A DNA stretch of 64,000 nucleotides, taken from contig NW_024104430.1 in NCBI RefSeq assembly GCF_003945595.2, positions 620,001 to 684,000 on the forward strand, written 5' to 3'. The notes under the pieces are model-generated. The model was not told the DNA's origin, did not search any database, and was given only the letters and a program-made list of their open reading frames with translations. Position numbers and translations under genes: made by a program. The stretch is from Pipra filicauda. Lineage: Eukaryota > Chordata > Aves > Passeriformes > Pipridae. Of this stretch, positions 12,021 to 26,648 are shown one piece after another. Position 1 is the stretch's first letter. Every line of letters begins with the position of its first letter.

Positions 12021-15000
12021 GTTGCATGACATGTTGACCCAATAGGACAGGAACAGCTAGATAATCTTTATCCCGTTTACTACAGGCAAATGCATCTCTT
12101 ACAAGAACAACTATATGAAACTCTTTCAAACATCTCTTCCCAACTGAATCATCTCAGCATTTTTATTGTTTGATTAAGCAATTTATCTCTAAACTACTCT
12201 TTTAATGTAACAGAGCCCTTTGAGAAAATGCTTAATATACTTTATCCTTGAAGGTATAGTATTTTTCTGATGAAATAAGCAACATTTAAAGATATTGACC
12301 TCATTAAAAAATGCTGTGCTATCCTTAAGCACTATGCAAAAAAAAAAGTATCTTACTTAATTGAATGCTAGAACTCAAAAAATTTCTGTAAGTCATAAAA
12401 ATCACTGTAAACAAACTAAAGACAACTCTGCTCTCCACAAGATTCTGCAAAGAGAAAATTCCTCAGCTTAATGAGAAAAAAAATAAGTTTTTAAATTTAA
12501 GAAATGGTAAAGTAATATTATATACTATTAATAATTTTCTGGTATCAGCTTAAGATCGGTTCATATCTCTCAATTAATTCCTCTCTTACAAGCCCGTAAT
12601 ATCTGTTACATCTTTGATGTAATAGAACTGTTTTTCTGAAATTTTCAATTAGATTTCAGTATGCATATTTAGGTAACTATGTACATAAATGAAAATCTGT
12701 ATTCAATTTATTAAAAGTTGTCTCATTGTAAGACAGAAATTTCACATAACATGAGCTGGGACAAACATCAGAACAAATAATCATGTTTCTTGTTCAAGCT
12801 TATTAATTATTGGGTCTGAATCAAATAGAGATGAAACCACAGAGCCTCCATCAGATCTAAGTTCAGTCTAGGTGTCTTTTAAAATGGTCTCTCAAGAATT
12901 TTCTAGTTTTATCTCAAATAAATTACAGAACTTAATGGCAGTATTAATAAATAATAAATATTGTTTGTGGTAGCAAATTATAACCTAAGTAGAACAAAAT
13001 ATAATCTTTTGTGATATAATGTCATTATTTTATTTCTAATAAAACCCCTGTATAATTAGATACAGATACTAGAGAATATACTCTTTTCCCTGGTTACTGT
13101 TTCACAATATTCCTCCTGTTAGCCAAACGCTCATTAAAAAGTTGATTTTGATTATTGGTCCTGGTCAGCAACGTAATAGCAGATCCTCGAGGTAGCACAA
13201 GTAGTCAGCTTATTTGCCAGTTATGCACCATCCTGAGAAGGAAAAATCTTTCCAATTGAAAAAAAAAAGCCTACCATGAGTAATTAACTACCAGTGACTG
13301 TCCCATGCCAATTCCTGAAGACCAGATGTCTAAACAGTATTCTAAACAATTAAAAGAAATCTTTCAGATTCAGTAAAATGTGGGAGCATGTATGAAGGAT
13401 TCAAGTCCACTCTGCCTGTACAGTTCACCATTTCACAAGGACTTGAAGTCTGTACCTCTCTGCATATATTTCGTGCTTAGCTTAAATGATATGGTAAATC
13501 ACCATTACATGTCGACAGAACAGAACGATGAGAGATGAGAAAGTTTTGTTTCTGAAATTTGTATCAGCTTCAGTAAACATCACATGATGCTTACTGACAT
13601 GTGCAAAGCTGTTGACACACGATATTATGAAGTACCTATTTTTATGCATATGCCCATTAGAATAAGAACTTTATAATGCTGCATTAATCAATGCAATATG
13701 ATGCTGACATACTTTGAGGGCTTAGCTAAACTCGGCCATGATATCTAGCTTAAGTTTTGAAAGATGCTGAGTCAGCGTTTTTCTAACATACCCAGATGAT
13801 GTGTGAAATTACTGGTTTTGACACTATCTTTTTCAAGAGTATCAAATGGACATGAGGAAGAAGAATTTAAGTGCCTAAAACTTTGTACTTCTGTGTTTAT
13901 CATATGCAAGAAGATAAAGACTATACAGCTCTGCATGACTGTGAGTCTTACACATGGAATTAGCAGAAGAGTTTGGTTACGTCCATTTGAATTGCACCAA
14001 GATACAAAACACAGCTTCATATCATTAACTGGGTACAGACTTTTTACCTTTGCCTTACTACAGCCAAACCAGCTTCTTTTGAGTTTCCATTCATATTTTA
14101 AGTAGTATTTCAAAAAAGTGTTTGAAAAAGAAAAAAGTTTAATTACACGTCATAGTGGAATGAGACACTACACTCCACCAGTACACTGCCTTCACAGGGA
14201 TAGTGCACATATCTGAAGGCTGGTATCTCAGTTCTATTGTAAGTCTTTGTAGGGCCAGTAACACAAATAACCAACTGTTTACACTGAATTTTATTTTTCT
14301 TCAATTTGAAAGCAGTTTCTAAACCATTTTCACCGAAATGGTAGTCTTCAAATGTCTGTTGGGGAAAACATGAAACCTAACAGAAAAAAACCCAAGAAAA
14401 ACCCCCCACCGAAACCTGCCTCTCTCCAGTTACTCATTAGCTTCCTCTGGAGTCTGTCAAGAACAAAGCTTTGGATTTTATAACATCATATTCCTCTACC
14501 TACAATCACTTTTCTAGTCAGAGCGGTTTACCAGAGGAAATTGCAGAGAAACATCCAGTCAATTTTTCTTTGTGACATAAAGCTAGCAAGTAGTACATCA
14601 ATAAAATGACCCAGTATGCTATGCTATTTCCAAAATGATGTTTCATTTAAAGTAAAGAGAAATGGCATTTGAATTAATTTGTTCTCAAAGTGTGGAATTA
14701 TTATTTTCATATTAGTTCTATTGTTATTTCTATTTGTATTATGACAACACTTAAGGGTTCTCAATACAGTTGATTGTACCAGATAGAAAAATTAAGAAAA
14801 GGCTTCATTTAGCAACTATTGATTTTATTCATGCAGAAGTTAAGTGCCTAGATGGCCCAGAGCAAACAGGTACTCAAGATGCAAACTAATCCACATGATT
14901 TTATTCATCCCTAAGTTAGGCATTTAATTTGAGCTAATTATCTAGGCTTCCCCTCTAATTATTAGGAAGAGACAGACATCTTAGAAGGATGATTCATTTC

Positions 15001-16016
15001 TTCTTAAGATTGGTGTGATGAAATTTTGAAGTGATGCCCATGACCTTCTCCCACAGAATAGAAAGCCTAAACACCTGGTTTAGACTAGATTTATAAAAAA
15101 GGAATAAGGTAACATGAAATAAATCCCACCTTGATGCCTGCATGCGCTCAGCATAAAATATGAAAAAAATCCTTTGTGTAATAAACAAACATGATATTTT
15201 TCAATTAGTATGCTGTGCTCTACTACTCTTTCTGGTGTAATAGTTTCTTACTCTGTGAGTAATTCCACTGAAATCTGAGAACTAGGGACAATTCTTTGTG
15301 AGTTTTAGTTGCAAAATTTTCCTCCAAGAAATGCATTTAAGTATTTTTCTTTTCCAGGCTACACAGCAATCTGATGAATATTTCATCTTACATATTTTAT
15401 TTTTCATTACTCTAAAGAAAAAGAGATAAGAGTAATTACATCCAACAGCAAGGATTATTTTATAGGAATACGGCTAATACTCTGCTTGGAGTCAGCTATA
15501 GCCAACATGTTTTTAGGTTACAATCACAAGTTTGATCAGAGAAATAAACTTTATCTCTGACATTGTTCTGACAGAATAGAAATTACAATCCCTAGTGTTA
15601 CTCAAGTTGGATGATATTTCAAGGGAGATCTTGTCAGAGGTGACCAGCCAACAGACTGTGAGCTCAGCCTGACTGTTGTTCACATTTTACTCCCTGCCTA
15701 CTCTGCATACGGGCTGCCCACACAAGGCAACCAAACCAGCTTGTGACTGGTCAGTCATTGCTAGATTCTGTTACTTCTTTCATGAGGTTCTTGTCACAGA
15801 ACTAAAACCACTTCACTTCCAGACACATGACAAGAAAAAGTCTGCATGGGTACTCTTCAGCAATTCACATGGATAGTGAACATTTTGATCATGTCACTAC
15901 TCACGTGCACAAGTATCGCACATGTTCTCCTGACCCCTGTCACACCAAGGGAAATGAATTCATTCTCATCACGGAACAGTGATGCACATGCTTGTCTTGT
16001 CACTTAAGAGGTAGGA
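12021..16016. other. Intergenic or distal STS 5' sequence, nothing recognised
   Basis: AT-rich unique sequence. Open frames on both strands at 13772-14113 are antiparallel and have no recognisable motif. A short A/C low-complexity tract lies near 14376-14410. No gene, RNA gene or clear transposable element was seen. Confidence 0.5.
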
Positions 16017-16822
16017 GAACAGGTAGGTCAACGTTTTGGCAGCCAGGGTGGTACTGCAGGGGAGGCTTTTGTGAGAAGAGACCAGAGGCTGCTCTGTGCT
16101 AGACACAGTCAGTGTCAGCCAGCTCTGCAATGCACTCACTGCAGGCCACAGCTGAGCCCATCAGCCAAGCCAGTGGCACCTTGGAAAAACATTTAAGAAA
16201 GGGCAAAAAATACTGGGGGCAAGGAACACAGAGAGAAGGGCCGTGGGGAGCAGAGAGAGAGGAGGAGGAAGCAGGAACAAGAAGGCCAGAGCAGAGGGAG
16301 GTGTTCCACACTGGATCAAGTATGTGCCCAAAGGGACTGTGGCCTGTGGAGCAACAAGCAGTGACAGAGGGAAAGTCAGCCAAGCACTGACTTCATCCTT
16401 GTGTGCCACCCAGTGCTTCCTCGAAGGGACTGTGCACCACGTGCAGCAGTAACGTGGCAGGAGGAGATGTTTGGAGAGAAGGTGTGAAGCGGAGACTAGG
16501 AAGGTGACAGAGAGGAATCTGAAGCTGAGCCTGGGAAAGTGGGAAGAAATGTGTTTTTCCTGCAAGATTAAATATTTGTCCTTTTTTGTTGTTGTTTCCC
16601 AATACTCCAACCAATTAAATATTTATGCTACTTAGCAATAAATTAAGTTAAAATCCCCAAGTGGTTTTGCCCATGACAGTGATTTTCCTGTCTTTATTTC
16701 AACCCACGAGTTTTCTCACTCCTGTTCCTACAATTTTCTTCCCTATCTCCCTAGGGAAGGGAGGAAGGGAGTGAGTGAGCAGCTGTGTGAGTGCTTCGCT
16801 GTTAGCCAGGGCCAACCCACCC
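16017..16822 (+). mobile_element. Old solo LTR of an avian endogenous retrovirus
   Basis: GC-richer island with the architecture of a common avian ERV LTR. Near the left end it has GTTTTGGCAGCCAGGGTGG and CTTTTGTGAGAAGAGACCAG, then GCTGAGCCCATCAGCCAAGC and a purine-rich central part. Near the right end it has GTTTTGCCCATGACAGTGAT, CAACCCACGAGTTTTCTCAC and GCCAGGGCCAACCCACC. Several of these phrases recur in the LTR at 47.5-48.6 kb in the same order, but this copy is more diverged and shorter. No internal viral genes flank it, so it is a solo LTR. The ends are approximate and no target duplication could be confirmed. Confidence 0.7.
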
Positions 16823-19699
16823 ATTTAAAATGAAACGGGATAAACGGATCCAATGGCAAATTACTTTTATTGATTACCAGTAGCCAAAAGTTTCTTTGCT
16901 GTGATCCAATTCATCTAGATTCTAAAAGTGAACTTTTTACCAGAGGGAGAAATGGCAAAGCTTTTTAAGTAAAAAATAATTCAATTTGAGACCAACTGAC
17001 TTATGGTGGTGCTGCTGCAAGCAGGAAGTTCACAAGACATAAACAAGCAGCTTCTCCTTCCTCTTAATTTGCATGGGTAAGAGATATTAAAAATAAACAA
17101 GTGTAGTGGCTTATTGAAGACCAAGCTCCTTCTTTACAGTTTCTAAAACCAGAAAATCTGGTTTATGTTACTTTTGTCCTACAACTAATATTCAGGGAAT
17201 GGTGTGTCCTCATTCTACAAACAGTCATGAATGTGTTTCACAACAAATTATTTGTAATTTTTTTGATAAAAACCTTTCTAGCAAGGAAAAAAAAGTGGTT
17301 TTTTTATTTTTAAAAGTAGTAATTTAAAAATTAAATTGTTCTCCTTTACTTTTACACCATAAAAGTAGCCTGTTTGGCATTTACAAGGTGAAACCACACC
17401 ACTTTTGTTGTTCTTTTGGGCTGAGAGATGTTTCTACTGTATTATTTTGAACAGAGTTAAAAGATTAACCCCAAACTACTCAATTCTTAGGACCCAGTGC
17501 AAAATCAGAAGATAACAGAATTATCCATTCATCATTTTTATTTTTCCCCAATTAACATGATGGTAAAAGAGCTTCAGAAATGCGGGGGAGGGAGGGAAGT
17601 AGGATGGTAAGTAATTTTCTAGTCAGCTTTAATGAAGAGATACTCCACTAGCATTATACACTAAACAGTAAAAGTACAAAAGGGTTTAAAATAAAATACA
17701 ATTATTTCAAAACAATATGTAAGGAACATGAAGTTAGGAGGTCATACAAACCAGGAAAAATATTTATCCTAGAAAGAATACTTGTTCAATCAGGAAAAGA
17801 AGGACTACGAGCTACATAGTGGCTATATAGCCACCTGGTTGCAAACTATACTGATCAGAGTCTGCTAAAAAAATGTGCCAGCCAAAGGGCAAAGATATTT
17901 ACAAAATAAGATATACACATTAAACAACTTTTTATGCCAATCCCAAGGATTTGATACTTTATTAATTTCAATAAACATAGAAAGGAGTAACTGAGTCTCA
18001 CATCAAGAAAAAAAACCAATTGTGAGTATACTTAGCTTGGCAAAATATTTGAGGGATAGAATTTAAACATCATAGGATTAGGCAACAATTAAAATGAAAG
18101 TCTTAAAATGAAGGATATCTGAAATGGCAACTCATTCTAAGACTAAAAATATCTGCCTACAAGAGGAGGCTATGTGGGTCTTTAGAGCCTGACAGAAAAT
18201 AAAAATACCCCAAACAAACAGTGAAGAAATGCATATATTGTATTACAGCAATACAGGAAAACCAGCAATTTAAGGCAGAAGTATTCAGGTTCATTCTGCC
18301 CTGTGTAAGTAGAAAAATCTTGCTCTTTCTCTCCCTTCCTCTCCCACCCTTTCTCTAGTCTTTCTTCCTCACTTTCAAAGGAACTTGATGAAACTTGTAA
18401 ATTCTTGCTGTTAAAACAGAACACCATTCCTTTGTCCATAGGACCTAAGAAGCCAACCCCACCACAACAAAATAAAAATTATCATTAGCTCAAAACTATA
18501 GCAATTCTCTTCATTTTCACCTTATTTTGTATGACATTTTAAGATCATAAAGAAATATAAAAAGTATTAAGAAAAGGCATTTTTCCATTTTCTTGTGGCA
18601 CACCTTTTCTCGTGATATGCCAGCATTAGCTTCCATTTAACATTTGAAAGTTTCTCAATAATAGCTCCAGGGATCTTTTTATCTTTTGGCCTGGACTGAA
18701 GCACACTGCAAGTATTTCTGAAGCAAATAACATGCTTTTTCAATTGTATCAGAATGCTTTTTAAATAAGCTTTTAAGAATGGACATTTTCCTTTGCTTTG
18801 TGCCTTCAGGTACAACACAACCTTATGTTTTTAAAGGATGGATTCTGTTCATCAGTGAGAAAGAATGTATCAATTCCTTTGTCAAAAATGCATTTTTTCA
18901 GGACTAATACTTTACTGCTATTATTAGACAATTGCTATACTAGACAAAATATCCAGTTGTCTTATTAGAAAAATATATGAATTTTCTACGAGTAAGTTTT
19001 GTAAATGACTAATCCATGTCAATAGCTTCTAATTTCCTTCATTATAGTTGTCAGTCCTGTCAGCAGTGCAGAATATAAACAACAAACAAAAGGAAAGAAA
19101 GAAGATAAAGTAGCCTTACTGACTTTGACTTCCAACGAAATAATTTTTGTAGCACTAGGGATTCCCGCAGAAAGTGTTTTTGCATACACCACCATACAAA
19201 CACCACTCTGGCTAGTAATATCAGAGGAAAACAGATCTGTCTAAGCTCTATACCCTAAGATCTCTTCATGAGTATGGCTGATCAACTGATTTTTTAGCAT
19301 GGTAGAAAAAAAGATGAGGCCATTTTTACACCAAATTTAAAACATTTTTCCAGGATGCAAAAAATCCCAAATCACTGTCATTGCATACCTGAAGCAGTTC
19401 AATCTTGTGTGTTCACAGTCCACAGTGCCATAGACACAATTCTTGTTAAGTACTTCTTAAAAAGCCATCTCAAATGTCCTGTCTTCCTCCTCTCATTCTC
19501 AACTAATTTTACTTCATTCGTTTCATCACCAAACTTCTGCTCATAGAATCAAAAATCCATTGCACAAACTCTTCTTCAATCCTTACCTTACTAAACCATG
19601 CCCTACCCCATTTCAAATCCCTTCCTACTGAAGAATCCCATATTAATGTGCCATGATCTAAACTCAGGCTGAATACCTTCTGGATGCAGTGGCTCGACT

Positions 19700-19945
19700 C
19701 CTCCAATTCTGCTTGCCCAGGTACTGCTATTCTCACTGCCACTCCAGCATTAATCACTACTCTGGATGCTGCTGCGTCTGTTTGTCTCCTCCATGACTTC
19801 CCTCCACACAGCAGAGGCTCTTCCACCTGCCAGCAGTACACACTGCTCTCTATTGGCGACTGGCTCTCCCCGTGTTAAAGCAGCCTCGGCTGCTGGTCTG
19901 ACAGGCTTTAACACAGGTCTGCACTTACCAAAATCCACCTGGAGA
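19700..19945 (-). other. GC-richer segment with splice-like signals, identity unknown
   Basis: This stands out from its AT-rich surroundings. On the minus strand a good donor (TTTTG|GTAAGTGC) ends at about 19930. It lies 22 bases after an acceptor-like TTCTGCCCTTAG, so it could mark a small exon of an STS 5' transcript. The segment to its left on the map carries an open minus-strand frame (GTG-started, 62 codons) without a known domain. This is an inference only. Confidence 0.2.
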
Positions 19946-20772
19946 GAACCCTAAGGGCAGAAGCAAAATATATGTTTGTGAGAAAACAGGATGTATGGAA
20001 TCCATATTATTAACGAGCCATTACAAAACTGCATAGCAAGCAATATTTGTGGTCAGATTCTGTTCAAACACTTGTTTTGGTTAAACAAGCTTCTCCTCTT
20101 TCATCTTCCTTCTTCTTGTCTCAGCATGGTTATCCAAATGCAGTTTTTCTGCTTAAGCCCAGCAAATATAACCTATCCAGAAGTGATTATTTTTTCCTTA
20201 CCTTTTCTCTTTCTCTATTATTCCTTGCCATCCTCCTCTGTCTTAGTGATTCCTCTTATAGATACTGTCCCCTCAGTAGCTGTGTTTATCCCCAGTTTAC
20301 AGGTTGGATGTGTATGAGGTTACAAAGGAAAATATCAGAATTATTTAAAAACTCATTGAAAGTTACATTTAAGTCTTGTAGTCTTCCACTTTTGAATTGA
20401 ATGGATTTTGTCAGATTACATATACTGCACACAAACTTCAAAACTACAAGCTTACTTCTTACAAACTTACCCACTCCCCTCCAAAACTATTTAACAATTC
20501 ATTTCCACTTGATTCTTGAAACAGACTCCATAATCAAAATTACATACACTTTTAACATTACTTTTTAAACAACTAGAGCTTAAGTGCTATGAAAAAAACA
20601 GTTGCACAGCTGGAAAATCTTATAGTTTATAAACAACCTTCTCTCTTTTTTGTTCAAAATGCTTTCACAATTCAATGCTTATGCTCCTCTTAACCTGTTG
20701 TAGGCAGGGAATTGTTCTACTTCATTGCAATAGCTAATAATAAAGTCCATTGGGTTACAAAATAATTTGCCA

Positions 20773-20800
20773 CTGTGAGATATTTGATAATATCTCACAG
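20773..20800. repeat. Perfect inverted repeat (11-bp stem, 6-nt loop)
   Basis: CTGTGAGATAT and ATATCTCACAG flank the loop TTGATA. The stem is perfect but AT-rich. There is no T-tract or gene next to it that would suggest a function. Confidence 0.6.
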
Positions 20801-23800
20801 ATGAGAGTAGATGGTATTAGCAACCTTTTCTTCTTTCTTATAAAAAATACATTGCATTAGGTTAATGAGAAAAAGACAATACTGAATATGTTATTATTTC
20901 TTATGATTGCTAATTTCCTGCCATGAAGATTTTAATTTGAGCTGTGGAAGAATATGAACTCCAAATACACATTACCTCAATGTTTACAATTAAACTATAC
21001 ATAAAATTACAGACTTTGGGGCAGAAGGGACATTTTACCTTGCAACACGGAATTGTTTCAGTTTCTGATTCTAGTTTTCAAATAAGATGGCTGTGCACTT
21101 ATTATCAGTAAATGAGTACAAAGTCCTGTCACGTGAACTGAAACAGAAGGGTGGAGGGGAAGAAGGACAACACTGAAAAAGGTCTATACAACACCTACAT
21201 GATTTCTTGATAAGACATTACTTCACTAGTAGGAAACAATCTCAACATGTTTTCATAATACCTATACTCACATGCCTAACCAAGATGCTTGTTTTAGTTT
21301 GTTACTGATTCTCCTGTTAGACTTTTTCAATGTTAGTGATTTTCCATGATATTTTTGGAAAACAAGGGCAGTGCCAGAATCCCAGGTACATTTCTGCCTT
21401 CTGTACACATGAAAGCATTCCTGCTGAATTATCTACATAGCAACTTTGGGAAAACTGCACTGAAACACCTTGTAAAATATAATCAGATCAGTTTTTCATA
21501 CTTTTCCATCAGAGGCACAGAAATATTTAGAGATTCTCTTTTTATAAATATCATACACTATAGCCCGTCCTGGTTTGTTCACTATGCATTCTCGTAGAAA
21601 CTGTATGTGCTCCATGTGCTCCCAGAAAGTCAAAGCACCCTCACATGAAAAAAAATCGTTCATTAAACTTCAAAAAGTGCTAGCTAGTTCACCATATTAT
21701 AGCTATTGTCCTCCTTACCCCAACTTATGTATTTTTTACAGAGATTTGATCAGGAAGAGAAAGATGGATGTCGAAAGATGTGTGACAATCAATGCCGATG
21801 AAACTTAACAGAATCCAAGCCTTACATTTTAAATATGAGATTTTACTTTTCTTCCAGGCAAAATATGAAAGCTCGCAATGATGGGGAGAAATCAAATTGA
21901 ACTAAGGTTTTTGAACAGCTGTCTAAATGCAAAGTTTACATTACATTTTTCTGTGGTTCAGGAAATCAGTACAGCTTGTCCTGAGCCTTCTCCTGCATTT
22001 TTCCTCTGTCTATTTAAAAATAACATTGTACTGTAACAATTTTGAAAGAATTTGAAATTACCAAGCTTTTCTCTGTCTCAAATACAGATAGAAAACGCTA
22101 GCTCTATCTTAAGCCTTTGAAAAACAGCACTACCATCTTGCAGTTATTGAAAGTTGTTATTAACAAGTGAATATAAAGACAATTTTTAAAAAATCTTGTC
22201 AGTCTCCCTAAAATAAATAACCAAGTAGTTTTTAATCCCTTTGATTAATGATATTTTTAATCATATTTTAGAAGACACTAAGAAAAAAACCCTTTATATG
22301 GACATAAGAAGCAGTACTAGAGATACGACAGATGAGAAGCAACATCTACCAGCGAAACACCATCTCCTCTGTACATACACTGCAACTCTTAAATGTGTAA
22401 TAATTACTTAAAATAAATTTTATTAAAACAAATTATTATTAAGCAGCATTCATTCAAAACCTTGTGATTATGTAAATTAGAAAAAAGTAAGGATAAAACA
22501 AGGGTATGTATGAGAAAATAATGATGGACTGAATAAAAAGCAGACTTGTCTGTGCTAATTAACATGACAATTCAAGGCATTTGATATGGAAAACCAAAAT
22601 GCAGCATAGAAAGATCTATTCATTCTAACTAAAATAGTTCACAAAAAATCACAATGAGTTAATGAGTGAAAAAAATAAACTTCCTCCCCCTCTCGTATCC
22701 AAATCTAAGCACTGAATAGAGGGGTTTTCTCTGTTTAGGTTTCTTTTCCACATTTGATTAGAAATCATTGAAGGGTGCTAAAGTGACAATTACTTGATGA
22801 TTTCAAAGCATAAGTAGGACTGAAAATTAAAATGCTACCAGGGAGGCTGCATTTAGCTATGGCAAATAGGGTACTATGTGACCCTGTGACGTATTCTCCA
22901 ATGATCTATGTTACTTAATGGATTATATTATCCATTTTGAACAATAGGTGTTTTTTGTGGGTTTGATTTCTTTTTTACACGTGGATATGAACATATTGAG
23001 TTTTTTCTCTTTCTTAATTTGTTAGAAACATTGCTTTTTAAGATACTTTGGACTTCTGGTCACCAAGTGGGAGACCGTATCTACGTATTTATATATGAAT
23101 GTTCATATCTATAACAGAGTTCAATTCATTTAATTGGTAAAGGAAATTATTTTTTTAAAGAGTGTTTGGGATGAAAAAGAAGTAGAAGGATGCATGACTG
23201 AATTATTGGAATCTAGTGGAAAGGCAGAGCTGCAGTGAGGCAGAGCTTTTGTTTCAGTTCATCAAAACATCTTTGCCAAAGCTTTAGAAGTTTAGGATCC
23301 AACTCACATGACTAAATGTTCATCTACCGGGTATGGTACAGTGTCTTTGTAAAAACAAAACATGATATAGCTGCCTTAGACTGGCTGAATGTTGGTGCAC
23401 ATATAAATGCTTATGCTGTCACATAAATCTGCTAATACAAACTTGTATTTTACTTGGATTCAAGTGAAATACAAAAGTAACAGAGCTAAAATGGAACAAA
23501 GGGTATTTGTTAATTTCTCTTATCATAGTGAAACCGAAGGAACACAGCTAATTTCAGAAGATATTTTTGAAAGACACACATATCCAGAATTAAAAGGTTC
23601 TGCTGTTCTAGGGACTTTGTAAAAATTGGATTATGGATTCTAGAGGACATTTACTCTGCAACAAATCTTCACTGAAAAAAGATGTTTAAAGTTCATTCTT
23701 TGGCTTAGTCCAAAAAAACAGTGTTAATTTTCCCTCTGAAAATTCTGTAGCCATGTAGTTATCTTGAAGGATGTAGGGGAATCATCATATAAACTTGTGA

Positions 23801-26648
23801 AATCTGTGGATTGCAGAGGACTTTATACAGTTCTGAGGAAGTCACAACAGCTTTTATACATGGAAACCTATGACACAGTCTAATGGTTTAGGTGGTTTTT
23901 TTTTTTAATCATGGTTGTGAATAACTATTTAAGAGTTACATGTCAGAGTTTAGCTGGAAGAACATACTGGCTATGCCATGTAAGAATAAAGATCCAAGTT
24001 TTGTAGTTGCTATAGCCATAGTTTCTGACTATCAAATAATACTGGTCTAAGCTACCTTGAGTCACAAACAGAATTGGATTTTTGAAGAAAGATGGGCTTG
24101 AACAAACAGGAAAAATATATTTCATTGAATCTACTAGGTAATTTATTTTATTATATTTCCTGGATATGATGAATTTAGAAAAGCAGATGAATATGCAGGT
24201 CCCCACACTTTGTCAGGTCCTTCAAGAAGCAACAATCACACAAATATTACAAAATTGCAATCGGACAAGGGTTTACTATACTTCCACCAACTTCAGAAAG
24301 CTTCAGTGCAAATATCACCCCAGAAGATGCTGTTAGAAATTCAGTGACAAGAGTGCCGTATACTGAGTGAACCTCTATGCTTCCTGAAGTATGTAGGCTT
24401 CTCTCCATGCTCTGCAACTCCAGAATACACCCTAACTGTACCTCATTTCATGACCCCAACACAAAGATAGTTTCAGGATGGCACATTAGGATATATAGCC
24501 ATTTTAATATTAAAAGCCTTGTTAACAGCTTTTGGAAAATTGCATTAGTCTAATTTTTCCAGATGAGAGCATAATTGTTGGCATAAAAAGGAAAAGTCAG
24601 TGAAAAACAGATTATGGACACAGGTTGTCAAATATGGTCATTAATATAATACTCATTCCCTACTGCTTGTAGTAGCCACTGGTCTAAATGACACATACAG
24701 CATTTCCGAAACAGTGATACAACAATTCATCCTGTAACACAGCTTCTTGCAGATAGCTGCCTCATTAGGCTTGCAAGATAGTAGTTTTTCATACTTAAAA
24801 ATGTAAAAAAATATTTCAAATGGCACGAAGAGGTAGTAAGCTCTTCATGGGCTAGAGATGTTGCCACTGATCTCTTTCAGAGATGTATAATACCGACTTC
24901 TCTAATTAGTGAGCATACATACAGATGTGATCCAAAAAGAAAATTTTAAATTGGACAAATGGCAACAGAAGTTTTGAGCTTTTGTCTTGGTACAACATGG
25001 TGAATAACCTTAGTAATCAGCAGTAAAAATCAAACTATTGCAAAGATGGTAATTCAGTTCTTATGTTAATTCAAAGGTATTGCTGTATCTGGGACTAAGG
25101 TGGTAGTCTAATAGCAGAAGATGGCCTTCTATTTGTCACTTATAAGCCCCACAGCTATAATAATGTACCCAAGTGCTGGACTTCTCTAAAGAAGAAGGAA
25201 AAACCCAAAATGCTGAAAAGCAATCAAAATGCTAAAAGCTTCAAAAAGTATAACTTATGACAAAAGAGTATATGAATAAAATTTGTAAAATAAAAAAAAG
25301 ACAGAGTAAGAACACAGGATATCGTAGCAGAGCAAAAGATTCACTGAAAGATTTAGAAAATTTTAGGCATAATATTTTAAGCATATACAATTTTATCTCA
25401 AAGAATTCATTTAGATCTTGAATGTCTCTCATGGTCTTACCTACATGTAAGTACATAAAATGGAAATCCAGGAATCTTTTAAACCCGTGGTTTCACTGTA
25501 AGCAATCATTCACCTTACAGAACTCAAGGTGAAATGTTTGAGATATACTTATTAAGTGGAGCTAGCTGTCTCAGGGAAAAAAGTCAGGGTCTCACTGGCT
25601 TGACAGCTCTGGGACTTCATTGCTTCCTTCTAGGTATCCCTAATATCTAACCTTATCAGTATTTACAAGTGGAGTTTCTTGTTTTACAAATGTTTTATGA
25701 ATACAAGTATATGTTACTGATCTGCTAAGAACATTTCTGTTGAAAGTACAATATAAGAAATAAAGTGACATCATTGTCTCATCTATTTTGTTACAATATG
25801 CTGAACCTAATTCGTCAAGGTAGGTGAACATAAGCTGAACTTAAGTGGACAACCTAACGAAGGGACTATTGCCCCACCCAAAAATTAGTCAGTGCCCTAC
25901 ATGCCAGTGGTCACAAAAGCCTATTTGTCATTGGCTGTCCACAACAGTACATTCTGGAGTATACTACCAGTGCCTGTTTGCCTGCCTGTGCCTGTAAGGA
26001 AGAGGGCAGGGCAGTAGCTTTGGGGGGAAGACAAAAATAGAATGACGACTTGGTTGGGAGGTACACTAACTCCTGCAGCCAAGGAAAAGTCCCAACTCCC
26101 CTAGTCAGGCACAGCCTTTATGTCTAATACAACTCGGCTCCAACAGAGAGTCAAGAAGCCTCTGGCTAACTCTGCTTGGCACTGCCCCCTCTACTCTCCC
26201 CACCATTTCTGCTTCCTGATCAGAGTTGCTACTTCATATGTACCAGCACAGTGTTATGGTTTCTCTGGCTAGATAGATCTAGGAGCTCAGACCACCAGAA
26301 TCACTGCAAAAGAAAAGTAGTGGCACTGTTCGATAGCTGGCCCCCAACTGCCTCCCTGCAGTACCTAGGCTGTTAGCATGCTCACCCTGACCGTGTGGAC
26401 ATTCTGGGTTGCATGTCAGCAAGTTCAATTATTTCTACTCATCTCTTCTGGGTAGATACAAACTCAAGGGCAGGCAGCCACAGAGTAGGCTGGATATCTG
26501 AGCTCTGGAGATTCAACTTTAAGCTTGTTGCACGCTGAGTGGGAATATGCATATAAAATCTGAATCTGGAGCAGTATTACAGATCAGCAGCTTAGAGACC
26601 TTGTGACCCTGAGAATCACAACTCCTTTTCTCTCTTTTCCATCTAAAG

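Noticed and set aside
13772..14113. Antiparallel open frames of 100-113 codons
   Set aside because: Mirror frames on both strands of AT-rich DNA, with no domain and no splice context.
16099..16614. Open frames of up to 149 codons on both strands
   Set aside because: They sit in an old LTR and are mutually antiparallel, with no retroviral or cellular domain.
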